A stretch of 64,000 nucleotides of DNA from Candidatus Babeliales bacterium. Its GTDB lineage: Bacteria > Babelota > Babeliae > Babelales > JACPOV01. A model generated the notes under the pieces. That model worked only from the letters and a program-made list of their open reading frames with translations. It was not told the origin of the DNA and ran no database searches. The translations under genes were made by a program, and so were the position numbers. Shown one piece after another: positions 1 through 8,842 of this stretch (the first letter of the stretch is position 1; each line of letters begins with the position of its first letter). The DNA lies in contig JAGVLQ010000017.1 in NCBI GenBank assembly GCA_020054235.1, forward strand, positions 1 to 64,000, written 5' to 3'.

Positions 1-15
1 AACTGGTGAGCCTGT

Positions 16-220
16 CCTGAGTATTCGCGAAGGGGGTTTTTCGAAGAAAAACGTCTCGAACCATACGAACTCAAAATTAAAAAATTTATATATTTTTTTT
101 GTTTGTTTTAAGGCGTTCGTATGGTTCGAGACGCAAACTAAAATAAGTTTGCTCCTCACCACGAACGGAATTTAAATAATTCTTAATAATCGATTGATTC
201 ATGATTATTAAAAATCCTTA
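16..220. repeat. Palindromic intergenic element, copy 1
   Basis: This element contains a perfect 19-nt inverted repeat, arm CGTCTCGAACCATACGAAC at 52-70 and its complement at 115-133. The arms are separated by a 44-nt loop made almost only of A and T. A smaller hairpin (GCAAACT/AGTTTGC) lies at about 133-152. The whole 16-220 segment recurs in reverse complement at 18892-19096 with only scattered differences. It lies downstream of the pgeF stop. No open reading frame or transposase is associated, so it looks like a non-autonomous or structural repeat. The stretch 1-233 holds nothing else I can support. Confidence 0.85.
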
Positions 221-233
221 GATCGAATTTACG

Positions 234-959
234 TTATTTTAATGCAACAACCGTCATCTGTCGCTGACTATTTTTAAAAGTACGGTATGAACAAAATGAT
301 GCTCCACATAAAGTACAAAAATTATAAAAAAGATTAAAAGCTGAAGCTTTAATGCCAGCATCCTGCAACTGGAGCTTATTAAAAAGGGGCAAATCAAAAT
401 AAGTTTGTCCATCAAACTCCCACAGCACTTCATCCTTAAAACTAAAGGGGTTAAGTTTACCAAGAACTTCCTGTCCAACATTATAGCAGCAGCGTTTTGC
501 CGATGGACCAAAAAATACACGCACCGTTGAAGGATGGATCTTAAAACGAGATTTCATCTGCTCTAATGCTGCAATAGCTACTCTTTCCACTGAACCCCGC
601 CAACCTGCATGAATAATAGCTATAACCGGAATAGTTGGACTATACAGAATAATGGGCAAACAATCAGCGGTCGCAATAGCAATGCCAATACCTCCAACGG
701 AAGATATTATAAAATCTCCTTGAAGTTCAAAGTTTCTCATAGAAGCAAGCTGATCATAGTTTTCAATTAATAATCCGGAATTACCATGCACTTGCTGCAA
801 AAAAATTAAATTTTTTATTTTCATATATTTTTTTACAACACAAAATGGTTGTTCCTGCAAAATAGCATTCGTTGGTATCATATAAAAATCTTGAGGAACA
901 AATTGTGTACGAAGATCGCCAAAAGCAATATGAAAAAAACTTTCTGTATGAAACAACAT
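234..959 (-). CDS. pgeF: PgeF/YfiH family multicopper-oxidase-like protein (purine nucleoside phosphorylase / peptidoglycan editing factor)
   Basis: The 241-aa product matches the YfiH/LACC1 family (DUF152). Its members are reported to act on purine nucleosides, and in E. coli the protein helps keep wrong amino acids out of peptidoglycan precursors. The three expected metal-ligand motifs are visible: QQVHG (His58), ADCLP (Cys100) and HAGWRG (His117). Cys-rich stretches CCYNVG and FCTLCG follow, as in the family. Length is normal and no signal peptide is seen, so the protein should be cytoplasmic. It lies 12 nt downstream of the glycosyltransferase gene on the same strand and may be cotranscribed with it. 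The assignment to the family is firm; the physiological substrate here is not shown. Confidence 0.9.
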   Translation of the reverse strand: MLFHTESFFHIAFGDLRTQFVPQDFYMIPTNAILQEQPFCVVKKYMKIKNLIFLQQVHGNSGLLIENYDQLASMRNFELQGDFIISSVGGIGIAIATADCLPIILYSPTIPVIAIIHAGWRGSVERVAIAALEQMKSRFKIHPSTVRVFFGPSAKRCCYNVGQEVLGKLNPFSFKDEVLWEFDGQTYFDLPLFNKLQLQDAGIKASAFNLFYNFCTLCGASFCSYRTFKNSQRQMTVVALK

Positions 960-971
960 AAAAAATCTTGG

Positions 972-2444
972 TTAAACGCTTTTTTTCAAAGGTGATTTTT
1001 CAAATAATAAACCAATTTTTGTCAAATCAATAGGTCTCCGTTTTTCGTGATACAATGTACCGTTGTTGCTTAAGGTAAATTGTTCTGAGAAGAATTTTTC
1101 TGCATCTTCTTTACGATAAAGTACCCAGTTTGTTGTATGAATCATGGTGTTAATATTTTTTTCAGCACCATATTTATACGCAAGTATATTTGAATGAATT
1201 ACTTGAAGTGCATTATTTTTTTCTTGCAAAACGAGCAAAGGCTCCAAATAAAAAGCATGGGCAAATGTTCTTTCCATTTCTTTAATACAGGTTGCTACTG
1301 AAATTTCTTGTGTAACTTCATGATAATCATCGGCAAAAATCACATAGTTATGAATATGTTTCATCAGCTGAAAACATTCCGTATAATCAACAAAATGTAC
1401 CTCTGGATAGTGTGCTTGCAGATCTTGTAATGCTTGATTATTACGTTGGCAAATAACATAAAGGTCGATAGATCCTTTAATATTTTTTTTAATCGATTGC
1501 AAAACATTATCAAGCTGTTGCTTATTGGTACACGAAGAAAATAAAACAATATCTACAATTTCATTTTCAAACAACTTTGCATTCGTCAATACAGGTTCAC
1601 GTAAAGCAGGATAAGCAGGTTTTTTGAAAAATATTTTTTGTAAATCTGTCATGGTATCAGTCTCAGGCATATAACGAAAGCCCGGTGAAACATTCCAAAT
1701 GTAACAAATCTTTGGAATAAACGTAAAATGATCACGTGCCATTTCAAGCATTGGATACATCATAAGAACATCATCATTAACACCCGGAAAAGTTCCTGCC
1801 TTATCATCAATAAAATCATGCAACTTAATTTGTTTGAATAACCATGCATAAAATGTTTTTAAATGGCTATACATAAACCATGTCGGCTTATATTCTCGAA
1901 AACTACCATTTTTTCGTACCCAATATGGCGGCATTTTATTGCCACCCATTTCACCATTAGAGCATTTAAATTGTGTATACGCAAGCCAACAGCCTTTGTG
2001 ATAGGCTTTATTGACCTCTTTAAAAACTTGATCATCTGCCAACCAATCATCACCATCAATTTGTGCAATAATATCCCCATCATCGATTGAATGATGAATA
2101 GTATATAAATTGAGTAATTTAATGGCACGTTTTTTATTTCTGATTAAAACAATTTTATCAGCAAGATTTCTTTCTTTAATATATGTTTCAACAAGATCTC
2201 CTGTGCCATCTGTTGAACAATCATCACAATAGATTACACGAAAATTTTTATAATCTTGTGCAAATATTGAATCTAGATTTTTATAAACCCATTTTGCGTT
2301 ATTAAAGGAAGTTATTACTGCTACAATAGGTTTTTCAGGCAATACCTTATAATGGTAATGTTGCCAAAAAATAAGAAAAAAAATTGCCAAGGTACATAAA
2401 ACAAGTGGTAAAATACGAACTATGCGATTTTCATAAAGTCCCAT
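972..2444 (-). CDS. Membrane-anchored family 2 glycosyltransferase
   Basis: The 490-aa protein has one N-terminal membrane segment (about residues 10-27), then a GT-A domain. It opens with PIVAVITSFNNAKWV, followed by IYCDDCSTDGTGD and AQIDGDDW, which are the nucleotide-sugar and DxD-type metal motifs of GT2 enzymes. It should transfer a sugar from a nucleotide donor on the cytoplasmic face. The acceptor is unknown. The C-terminal third (about 300-490) has no motif I recognise and may be a second domain. An AAAGGGAC-like ribosome binding site precedes the ATG. No other sugar-pathway genes adjoin it, so the glycan cannot be named. Confidence 0.8.
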   Translation of the reverse strand: MGLYENRIVRILPLVLCTLAIFFLIFWQHYHYKVLPEKPIVAVITSFNNAKWVYKNLDSIFAQDYKNFRVIYCDDCSTDGTGDLVETYIKERNLADKIVLIRNKKRAIKLLNLYTIHHSIDDGDIIAQIDGDDWLADDQVFKEVNKAYHKGCWLAYTQFKCSNGEMGGNKMPPYWVRKNGSFREYKPTWFMYSHLKTFYAWLFKQIKLHDFIDDKAGTFPGVNDDVLMMYPMLEMARDHFTFIPKICYIWNVSPGFRYMPETDTMTDLQKIFFKKPAYPALREPVLTNAKLFENEIVDIVLFSSCTNKQQLDNVLQSIKKNIKGSIDLYVICQRNNQALQDLQAHYPEVHFVDYTECFQLMKHIHNYVIFADDYHEVTQEISVATCIKEMERTFAHAFYLEPLLVLQEKNNALQVIHSNILAYKYGAEKNINTMIHTTNWVLYRKEDAEKFFSEQFTLSNNGTLYHEKRRPIDLTKIGLLFEKSPLKKSV

Positions 2445-2526
2445 AAGGTCCCTTTTTTTAATATATCAATAATTTTTGTAGATGATTTTTAATAAAAAGG
2501 GAGGATTTGTCAATAACGAAATTAAT

Positions 2527-2553
2527 CTCCGCTCAAGAAGAACTTAAGCGGAG
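2527..2553 (-). terminator. Hairpin downstream of ftsZ
   Basis: An 11-nt stem CTCCGCTCAAG/CTTAAGCGGAG with one mismatch and a 5-nt loop starts 7 nt after the ftsZ stop on the minus strand. There is no good U-tract, so it may be a weak terminator or an mRNA 3'-end stabiliser for the ftsQAZ transcript. Confidence 0.45.
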
Positions 2554-2559
2554 ACTTTA

Positions 2560-3729
2560 TTACTGATCTGAGTTTTTTTCAGTATGCTGCTGACGCATAA
2601 ATGTTGGCACATCAAGATCTTGCATGGAGCGAATTTCATATTTTTTTGCCGAAGTTGCTAACGATTTTTCTCCTAATGAACGTTGTCCTGACTCTGAAGA
2701 AATAACTACAGAAGCACCATCATCTTTACTTATTTTAGCAGCTCCAGCAACAGATGCTTCTTGTTTTACAAAACCAGTAGCAATCACGGTAACCATAACT
2801 TCTTGATCAAGTTCTGGATCAATTACAGAACCTAAAATAATATTCGCATCTTCATCTGCTTGTTGGTAAATTATATTGGCTGCTTCATGAATTTCATGCA
2901 AACTTAAATTTGGCCCACCAGTTATATTAAAGAGCACTCCTCGCGCTCCTGCAATATTCATGTTTTCAAGCAATGGCGATTCAATGGCTTCCATTGCAGC
3001 AACCTTTGCACGATCTTGGCCACTTGCTCTGCCTGTTCCCATCACCGCAAGACCCATATCTTTCATAATTGCTCGCACATCAGCAAAATCAACATTTATG
3101 TGGCCTGGTTTTGCAATAATATCGGCAATTCCTTTTACGGATTGATTCAGTACATTATTAATCATCGCAAAAGCATCAATCATAGAAACTTTTTTATCAA
3201 CAACTTCTAATAGTTTTTGATTAGGTAAAACCAATAATGTATCTACTTCTTTTTTAAGCATTGCTAATGAATTTTCTGCTACTTGACTTCGACGCTTACC
3301 TTCAAATACAAATGGTTTTGTTACCACCGCAATCGAAAGAATTCCTTTTTCTTTTAATGCACGGGCAATAACCGGCAAACCTCCAGAACCAGTTCCTCCA
3401 CCCATACCGCCCGTTAAAAATACGATATCTGCATCATGCAAATATTCCATGACTTTCTCAAGATCTTCTTCCGCAGCGCGTTTACCAAGTTCTGGATTTG
3501 CCCCGGTACCAAGTCCTTTTGTTGATTTGACACCTAACTGAATTATATGATCAGCTTTTGAAAGTCCTAATGCTTGAGCATCAGTATTGGCAACTATAAA
3601 CTCTATACCTTGAAATTGCGCATCAATCATACTGTTAACGGTATTGCCGCCCGCACCACCAATACCAATTACTTTAATTTTAACACCCGGCAAAAGTTCT
3701 TTTTTTTCTTCAATCGCAAAATCTATCAT
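2560..3729 (-). CDS. ftsZ: Cell division protein FtsZ
   Basis: This is the tubulin-like GTPase that forms the division ring. The 389-aa protein opens after a short tail with IKVIGIGGAGGNTVNSM. It carries the tubulin signature GGMGGGTGSG near residue 105 and the T7/synergy-loop region NVDFADVRAIM. At the C-terminus, after a variable linker, DVPTFMR is a good match to the peptide that binds FtsA. A strong Shine-Dalgarno (AAGGGGAG) precedes the ATG. It is the last gene of the minus-strand ftsQ-ftsA-ftsZ cluster, 19 nt after ftsA. Its retention shows that the organism divides by the classical FtsZ route, unlike Chlamydiae and Planctomycetes. Confidence 0.98.
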   Translation of the reverse strand: MIDFAIEEKKELLPGVKIKVIGIGGAGGNTVNSMIDAQFQGIEFIVANTDAQALGLSKADHIIQLGVKSTKGLGTGANPELGKRAAEEDLEKVMEYLHDADIVFLTGGMGGGTGSGGLPVIARALKEKGILSIAVVTKPFVFEGKRRSQVAENSLAMLKKEVDTLLVLPNQKLLEVVDKKVSMIDAFAMINNVLNQSVKGIADIIAKPGHINVDFADVRAIMKDMGLAVMGTGRASGQDRAKVAAMEAIESPLLENMNIAGARGVLFNITGGPNLSLHEIHEAANIIYQQADEDANIILGSVIDPELDQEVMVTVIATGFVKQEASVAGAAKISKDDGASVVISSESGQRSLGEKSLATSAKKYEIRSMQDLDVPTFMRQQHTEKNSDQ

Positions 3730-3748
3730 AGTCTCCCCTTATTTTGCT

Positions 3749-4987
3749 TCAAAAGAAATCAGATACCCACGATTTCATACGCGCAGCAATGCGCATGACC
3801 AATGGACCACTAAAATGTCCTCGCACTTTTTTAGAACGTTCTTGTAATTCATGTAATAATAATCCGTAACCAGTTGCATATTTCGGATTATCAAGCGATT
3901 CAAGCAAATTGTCTTTTGATTTTGGTTTGCCAATACGTACCGGTACACCAAAAATTTCTGTCGCTAATTCTTGCATACCTTCAAGCAGTGAACCTCCTCC
4001 TGTCAATACAATTCCTGCCGATAAAAATTGTTTTAGTTTTCGCTGTTCAAGTTCTTGATTAATAAGATTAAAAAGCTCAGAAGCTCGCGGCTGTAAAATT
4101 GCACACAATTCGCTTAATAAAATATTTTTATGAATACCACCCTGCACCGATTCAACCTCAATCATACCATCTTGCTCAAACCCTTGGGGATTAACAAAAC
4201 CACCTACCTGTTTTACTCGTTCTGCATCTTCAAGCGTAATGCGTAAGCCCAAAGCAAGATCATTGCTAAAATGATCACCTGCTACCGGCAAAACCATGGT
4301 ATAAATAATGCTATTGTTATGGTACAACGCAAAATCAGAAGTACCGCCACCAATATCCAAAACGCCAACACCTAATTGGCGTTCATCTGGACTCAATACT
4401 GCTAAAGCTGAAGCTAATTGCTCAAGTACAATATCGGTTACTTTAATATTTAAACTTTCACAACATTTGACTAAATTTTGCACACACGAAAGAGCACCGG
4501 TAATAATATGCACTTGTGCTTCTAAGCGAACCCCATACATACCTAAAGGATCTTTAACGCGTTCATGCGAATCAATTACATAATATTGCGGTAAGACATG
4601 AAGAATTTGTTGACCCTCGGGCAATGCAACTGCTTGCGCCGATGCCAAAACATTTTTTATATCGACTTGAGTTACTTCTTTTCTTTTAATAGGCACAACA
4701 CCTTGCGAATTGATTGATTGAACGTGACTGCCAGAAATACCAATACAGGCTGATTCTATTTTACAACCCGCCATCAATTCTGCCTCTTGCACCGCACGCT
4801 TTATGGAATGAATTGTTTTATTAATATCAACAACAATACCTTTTTTTAAACCATGCGAAGTTGATTTACCAATACCAATAACTTCAATGCTACCATCAGC
4901 AGTCTCTTGTGCTACCAAAACACAAATTTTGGTGGTTCCTATATCAAGAGCAACTATTGGCTCTTGAGAAAATACACTGCCCTTCAT
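3749..4987 (-). CDS. ftsA: Cell division protein FtsA
   Basis: FtsA is an actin-like ATPase that tethers FtsZ to the inner membrane. The 412-aa sequence has the phosphate-1 motif ALDIGTTKICVLVA at the N-terminus, the SHS2-type insert (residues about 85-165) and the phosphate-2 motif GVLDIGGGTSDFA. The adenosine motif is GIVLTGGGSLLEG. A C-terminal amphipathic stretch around PLVMRIAARMKSWV is the expected membrane-targeting helix. Its ATG overlaps the ftsQ stop by 4 nt (ATGA), which suggests translational coupling. A purine-rich AAAGGGGGAT site precedes the start. Length and motifs are complete. Confidence 0.96.
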   Translation of the reverse strand: MKGSVFSQEPIVALDIGTTKICVLVAQETADGSIEVIGIGKSTSHGLKKGIVVDINKTIHSIKRAVQEAELMAGCKIESACIGISGSHVQSINSQGVVPIKRKEVTQVDIKNVLASAQAVALPEGQQILHVLPQYYVIDSHERVKDPLGMYGVRLEAQVHIITGALSCVQNLVKCCESLNIKVTDIVLEQLASALAVLSPDERQLGVGVLDIGGGTSDFALYHNNSIIYTMVLPVAGDHFSNDLALGLRITLEDAERVKQVGGFVNPQGFEQDGMIEVESVQGGIHKNILLSELCAILQPRASELFNLINQELEQRKLKQFLSAGIVLTGGGSLLEGMQELATEIFGVPVRIGKPKSKDNLLESLDNPKYATGYGLLLHELQERSKKVRGHFSGPLVMRIAARMKSWVSDFF

Positions 4988-5700
4988 ACCATCCCCCTTT
5001 TGCGATACAAAATTATTTGATTGTTAAAACGAAGATCAGCAATCCAACTCTGTTGCTGCCCTTTTTTTTGTGGAACTGTTTTTTTTAATTCATCTTTTAA
5101 TGAAAAACAGGTTTTAAAAATCTCTTGTGAAACTTTTGTCTGTTCATTACAAAAAACCTGAAAATCAACTGCTTGTTTATCAGATAGCACAATAGTTGTT
5201 GGATCAATCAATTCCACCTTAAAATATTCAAAAACACTATCTGAATTTTCTTCAAGCCAATGAATCGATGCGTCATGACATCTGCTTCTAAGTTCCGCAA
5301 CTTTATTAGTGATATTGTACAAACTTTGCAAAGATTCATCACTAAACCAAAATTTTTTCTCAACAATTCCGTTTTCTAGCAATACTTGAGAATCATTAAG
5401 TAAAAAAAGGGGTTTACATGCATGCATAGTAAGCACTATTTTTTTATATTGTTTATGCTGGCATACAATATCTTTTATGGTTGGAAACTGATTTTTCAGT
5501 GCCATACATAATGCTTCTGGACTTACTATCTTTTTTTCAATAAAAACACGAATTTCTTCTTGCATTTCCGAAGAAAAAAGTGGATCAAAAATGAGGGTAT
5601 GTTGGCATATTGTAAAAATATGAGTATACAACAGCCGCGCTACAAAAAGTGCGGTACTAAAACTTACTGCTAGAAAAATATATCCCCTAACCCTATACAT
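4984..5700 (-). CDS. ftsQ: FtsQ/DivIB-like division protein
   Basis: The 238-aa protein has an N-terminal membrane segment (about residues 7-28) and an extracytoplasmic domain with the layout of a POTRA plus beta domain. It shows EEIRVFIEKKIVSPEALCMALKNQFP near the start, then a short hydrophobic strand pattern and LLNDSQVLLENGIVEKKF. Sequence identity to known FtsQ is low. The call therefore rests on this architecture and on its position directly upstream of, and overlapping, ftsA-ftsZ, the canonical ftsQAZ order. It should connect the FtsZ ring to the periplasmic division machinery. No mur or ddl genes lie upstream, so the wider dcw cluster is broken here. Confidence 0.75.
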   Translation of the reverse strand: MYRVRGYIFLAVSFSTALFVARLLYTHIFTICQHTLIFDPLFSSEMQEEIRVFIEKKIVSPEALCMALKNQFPTIKDIVCQHKQYKKIVLTMHACKPLFLLNDSQVLLENGIVEKKFWFSDESLQSLYNITNKVAELRSRCHDASIHWLEENSDSVFEYFKVELIDPTTIVLSDKQAVDFQVFCNEQTKVSQEIFKTCFSLKDELKKTVPQKKGQQQSWIADLRFNNQIILYRKRGMV

Positions 5701-5815
5701 TTTTTCCTCAGCTTTCTCATAAATCTTCTACTTTTTTTATACTAATTTATGAATAAAATAGTCAATAACTGAAAAATAAACGGTGCAATTTCTTGCACGG
5801 TGCATCAAAGTATAT

Positions 5816-5844
5816 TTGCATTTTTTCATTAATCTTTTTATATT
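5816..5844 (+). promoter_or_regulatory. Sigma-70-type promoter for the 5883 gene
   Basis: TTGCAT and TATATT are separated by 17 nt, about 40 nt before the AAAGGAGAT ribosome binding site. A short hairpin GTGCAA/TTGCAC lies upstream near 5783-5798. The region separates this gene from the divergent ftsQ gene. Confidence 0.5.
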
Positions 5845-5882
5845 CATCGAGAATAAAACTAAATAGTTTAAAAGGAGATGGG

Positions 5883-6332
5883 ATGAGAAAGTTATTTTTT
5901 ACTATACTTCTTGGCCTAACAATAACAAGCAAAGCAGAAGTTCAATCACTGATAAAAAAAAGTGAGAATGCTGTTCAAGAAACCCGCCGTATCACACACA
6001 ACTTATTAAAAAATCATCCTTATGTAACAACACTTCTTGGCTATTTTTTACTACGTTATATGACTAGCGAAAAAACAGGCCTTATTACAACAATTAATAA
6101 TAAACCAGTGTATTGGCCAAATGTACATAATTCCTTACCAACGACAGCCTTACTAACCAGCATTGGTCTTGATGTTTTCTATAACAAATGCTATTCAGTA
6201 CCAGGCCAAATTTTAACAGCATTTAAAGAACTTCTCGATACCTATGGCACTTCAAAAAATACTGAATTTATTTCTAGAAGCTTTGATTGGTTGATAAATA
6301 CAATTAAAAAAGTACCAGAAATGATCAATTAA
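5883..6332 (+). CDS. Exported protein of unknown function
   Basis: I do not recognise this protein. The start chosen is the ATG at 5883, directly after AAAGGAGATGG; an upstream in-frame ATG at 5793 lies ahead of the likely promoter. From 5883 the product is 149 aa with a signal peptide (MRKLFFTILLGLTITSKA). A second hydrophobic stretch, YVTTLLGYFLLRYM, lies near residue 50. The rest is short and mildly polar with no catalytic motif. Its stop overlaps the stop of the convergent rlmB gene by 4 nt. It could be a small periplasmic or membrane protein. Confidence 0.65.
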   Translation: MRKLFFTILLGLTITSKAEVQSLIKKSENAVQETRRITHNLLKNHPYVTTLLGYFLLRYMTSEKTGLITTINNKPVYWPNVHNSLPTTALLTSIGLDVFYNKCYSVPGQILTAFKELLDTYGTSKNTEFISRSFDWLINTIKKVPEMIN

Positions 6333-7066
6333 ATAGCCTTCAATTGCGCCGCAATCAAAAAGAGCAAAATACCAGAGGCCACTGAAGCGTTGTAAGAAAT
6401 ATCGGCCTGCTTTTGGGGCAAAGTAATTAATTGGCCATCGCCTAAAATATCACGTGAAATACCTGTTTCTTCGCTGCCAATTACTAAACAAAGAGGTTTT
6501 TTGTATTGGATATTTGCTGCATTTTTTGCTTTTGGATCAAGCACTGCTAAATACAAAGAATAACCTTCTTTTACTAACAATTGCGTTGCTGCTTTTGCCG
6601 AAGGTGCAAGATAAATATCAAGATATTCTGCCAAACCAGCTGAAGCTTTGAGAGCTGCCGCATTGAGCGGTGCACTTGCTTTTTGAGTGATGATTACACC
6701 ATCAAAGTTTGTGCAATACGCAGAACGCAAAATGCCGCCGAGGTTGCGCGGATCTTGAACACCATCCAATAAAAGCAATGCTTGTTGTTTTTCTGGGCTG
6801 AAAAATTTTTTTCTAAAACCAAATGGCGTTGCAAATCCAACAATGTTCTGATGATCGGTTGTTCCTGCAAGTTTATTTAATGCTTCACGGTTGACATACT
6901 GAATCTGCAGCCCTTTAGGCAATAATGCTTCAATCTTTTTCCATGCTTTTGGAACAGGTTTGGTTGTATAAAGTATCAAAAGTCGACGTTTTTTTGCTTT
7001 TAATAATTCAACGATGGGGTGAATACCAAAAATAAGTTCGGTATCTTTCTTTACGGGTTTTTGCAT
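6329..7066 (-). CDS. rlmB: RlmB-like 23S rRNA 2'-O-ribose methyltransferase (SpoU/TrmH family)
   Basis: This SPOUT-class methyltransferase probably methylates the 2'-O of a guanosine in 23S rRNA (G2251 in E. coli). An N-terminal substrate-binding domain begins FGIHPIVELLKA. The three SpoU motifs follow: LLDGVQDPRNLGGILRSA, CLVIGSEETGIS and LPQKQADISYNASVASGI. The knotted C-terminal half is complete. I prefer the ATG at 7066, because AAGGAA lies 6 nt before it. A longer reading from 7087 would place that site inside the coding region. Another TrmH-family target cannot be excluded from sequence alone. Confidence 0.88.
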   Translation of the reverse strand: MQKPVKKDTELIFGIHPIVELLKAKKRRLLILYTTKPVPKAWKKIEALLPKGLQIQYVNREALNKLAGTTDHQNIVGFATPFGFRKKFFSPEKQQALLLLDGVQDPRNLGGILRSAYCTNFDGVIITQKASAPLNAAALKASAGLAEYLDIYLAPSAKAATQLLVKEGYSLYLAVLDPKAKNAANIQYKKPLCLVIGSEETGISRDILGDGQLITLPQKQADISYNASVASGILLFLIAAQLKAI

Positions 7067-7143
7067 GTGGTTCCTTATCAAATTCAAATAAACATACTGA
7101 ATAATGTGGATTTAACCTAACAAAAAAGGTCTAAATCATAATG

Positions 7144-7270
7144 CGCTCATGGTGAGTATTTTTCCGATAGGAAAAATGTATCGAACCATATGAGCACAAA
7201 ATAAATATATTTTTTTACTAGGTCTCGTATGGTTCGATACGATTTCTTCGAAATCACTCACCACCAGCGC
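7144..7270. repeat. Palindromic intergenic element, diverged copy
   Basis: Outer arms GCGCTCATGGTGAG (7144-7157) and CTCACCACCAGCGC (7257-7270) pair with two mismatches. Inner arms around TATCGAACCATATGAG (7180-7195) and CTCGTATGGTTCGATA (7224-7239) pair across an AT-rich loop. This is the same design and core motif (ATGGTTCGA) as the element at 16-220. The 7088-7418 intergenic stretch otherwise holds only the promoter of the Hsp20-like gene. Confidence 0.75.
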
Positions 7271-7366
7271 ATTTAATTTTTTTATTTCATTATAATAATA
7301 ATTTACAATTTCTAAAATCAAATTCTTGTTTAGCGCTAAGCCAGCCTATTGAAATGGGGCCCTAGT

Positions 7367-7395
7367 TTGGCTAAAATTTATAAAGTAAGTATATC
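7367..7395 (+). promoter_or_regulatory. Promoter of the exported Hsp20-like gene
   Basis: TTGGCT and TATATC are spaced by 17 nt and lie 24 nt before the start codon, with AAAGGAGG between. No CIRCE or other heat-shock operator is visible here. Confidence 0.45.
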
Positions 7396-7418
7396 ATATT
7401 TTTCAAAGGAGGCTGATT

Positions 7419-8042
7419 ATGAATAAAAAAAATGCCCTATCCTATGCGCTCATGATGGTCTTCTCAAGTATCACCAATGCAGCGCGTGACAATCATCAAA
7501 TGCCGTATTTTTCTAATACCACAGAAAAAATGCATGAGCTCTTTAACCAAATGCAACAAGATTTTGATAAAATGGTTGAAAATATGTGGTCTGATGTTCA
7601 GGTTATTCAACCTAACAAACAATCAACTATGTCTGTTACTATGCCCAAAATAACCGAAACAGATTCTCATGTTATGGTGAGCATTAAAGCATCTTCAATA
7701 GACCCTGATACCATTGATATAAAAAAAATGCCAAATACCAAAGGCGATTACGTTGTTATTTCCATACCAGAAAAAACAATGACAACAGAAATGACCATAA
7801 CTCCCTATGAAATTTCGTATGCTACAAAACAAGAAATTAAAGAAGAAAAAACAAACGATGAACAGAGCAAACCATCAGTTGTTTACTATAATAGCAGTTC
7901 ATCTATGATGCGCCAAAGTTTGCCTGCCAAAGTAATGTTTGAGGATATAAAAGCTGAATATGAAAACGAAATGCTTACTATTACGCTCCAAAAAAGAGAA
8001 CCAATAAAGGCAGGACAGCGTATTACAGTAATAAAAAAGTAA
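7419..8042 (+). CDS. Exported Hsp20/alpha-crystallin-like protein
   Basis: The 207-aa product begins with a signal-peptide-like segment (NALSYALMMVFSSITNA) and then a helical stretch (EKMHELFNQMQQDFDKMVENMW). The C-terminal half resembles an alpha-crystallin domain. VMVSIKASSIDPDTIDIK resembles an early strand pair, and MRQSLPAKVMFEDIKAEYEN followed by MLTITLQK closely follows the small-heat-shock pattern 'sLP..v....i.A.yenGvLtItlpK'. About 35 polar residues are inserted in the middle of the domain. A strong ribosome binding site (AAAGGAGG) precedes the ATG and a strong terminator follows. An ATP-independent holdase in the periplasm or outside the cell is inferred. Confidence 0.7.
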   Translation: MNKKNALSYALMMVFSSITNAARDNHQMPYFSNTTEKMHELFNQMQQDFDKMVENMWSDVQVIQPNKQSTMSVTMPKITETDSHVMVSIKASSIDPDTIDIKKMPNTKGDYVVISIPEKTMTTEMTITPYEISYATKQEIKEEKTNDEQSKPSVVYYNSSSSMMRQSLPAKVMFEDIKAEYENEMLTITLQKREPIKAGQRITVIKK

Positions 8043-8068
8043 CGATAATTTGTTAAACGGTTTTTTCT

Positions 8069-8096
8069 AATGGCCCAGAAATTCTGGGCCATTTTT
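8069..8096 (+). terminator. Rho-independent terminator
   Basis: A 12-nt perfect stem AATGGCCCAGAA/TTCTGGGCCATT with a 1-nt loop is followed at once by a T-run. It terminates the Hsp20-like gene. The promoter of the next gene starts at its T tract. Confidence 0.92.
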
Positions 8097-8097
8097 A

Positions 8098-8125
8098 TTA
8101 ACAAATTTTAAAAAATCCTTATACT
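8098..8125 (+). promoter_or_regulatory. Promoter of the deoxynucleoside kinase gene
   Basis: TTAACA and TATACT are separated by 16 nt, directly after the preceding terminator and about 40 nt before the ATG at 8163. Confidence 0.5.
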
Positions 8126-8162
8126 AAAAAAAACTTCTTTAAATTTTTCTAGTAGGGATTTT

Positions 8163-8828
8163 ATGTACATTCTTGAAGGCAATATCGGTGCCGGCAAATC
8201 AACATTTTTAAAACTTATGCAACAACATCTCAAGGATGTTGATGTTGCCCTTGAGCCATTACATAATTGGCAAAAAAAAGTCTATGGACAATCATTGCTG
8301 GCAAATTTTTATCAAGATGCCAAGCGCTGGGCTTATAGCATTGAAACATTTGCTATGATTTGTCGCGTAAAAGAACACATGAAAGATCAAGAAGAAACAA
8401 ATCAAAACCGCATCATCGAGCGTTCAATTTATTCCGGCCATTATTGTTTTTCATTAAATGGTTATAAACAAGGCTTTATGAGTGATATTGAATGGAACCT
8501 GTACAATCAATGGTTTAATTTTTTAATTCCACAAAAATGCAAGCCACCACGCGGGTTTATTTATTTGCAAGTTGATCCAGAAATTGCCTATCAACGAATA
8601 AAAAAGCGCAATCGTTTAGCAGAAAAAAAGATCACCTTTTCTTATTTACAACAGATTCATGAACATCATGAAAATTTTTTAATACAAAAAACAGGAATTC
8701 TAGCTGAACTCAAGCAGGTGCCTGTTTTGATTTTAGATTGCAATAAAGAGTTTGAAACTGATGCGCAAGAATTAGAAAATCATATTACTGCGGTGCAAGA
8801 ATTTTTAGTGCGAACGCAAAAAAGTTAA
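8163..8828 (+). CDS. Deoxynucleoside kinase (dNK/dGK family)
   Basis: The 221-aa protein opens with the P-loop LEGNIGAGKSTFLK. It carries ERSIYSGHYCF, equivalent to the DRS/ERS motif of deoxynucleoside kinases. A basic lid-type segment (RIKKRNRLAEKK) follows YLQVDPEIAYQRI. This matches the family that phosphorylates deoxyadenosine, deoxyguanosine or deoxycytidine to the monophosphate in the cytoplasm. Sequence alone does not settle the base specificity. It is a single-gene unit between a terminator and a convergent small gene. A salvage kinase suits a bacterium that draws nucleosides from a host. Confidence 0.85.
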   Translation: MYILEGNIGAGKSTFLKLMQQHLKDVDVALEPLHNWQKKVYGQSLLANFYQDAKRWAYSIETFAMICRVKEHMKDQEETNQNRIIERSIYSGHYCFSLNGYKQGFMSDIEWNLYNQWFNFLIPQKCKPPRGFIYLQVDPEIAYQRIKKRNRLAEKKITFSYLQQIHEHHENFLIQKTGILAELKQVPVLILDCNKEFETDAQELENHITAVQEFLVRTQKS

Positions 8829-8842
8829 ATTGCATTAGCCCT

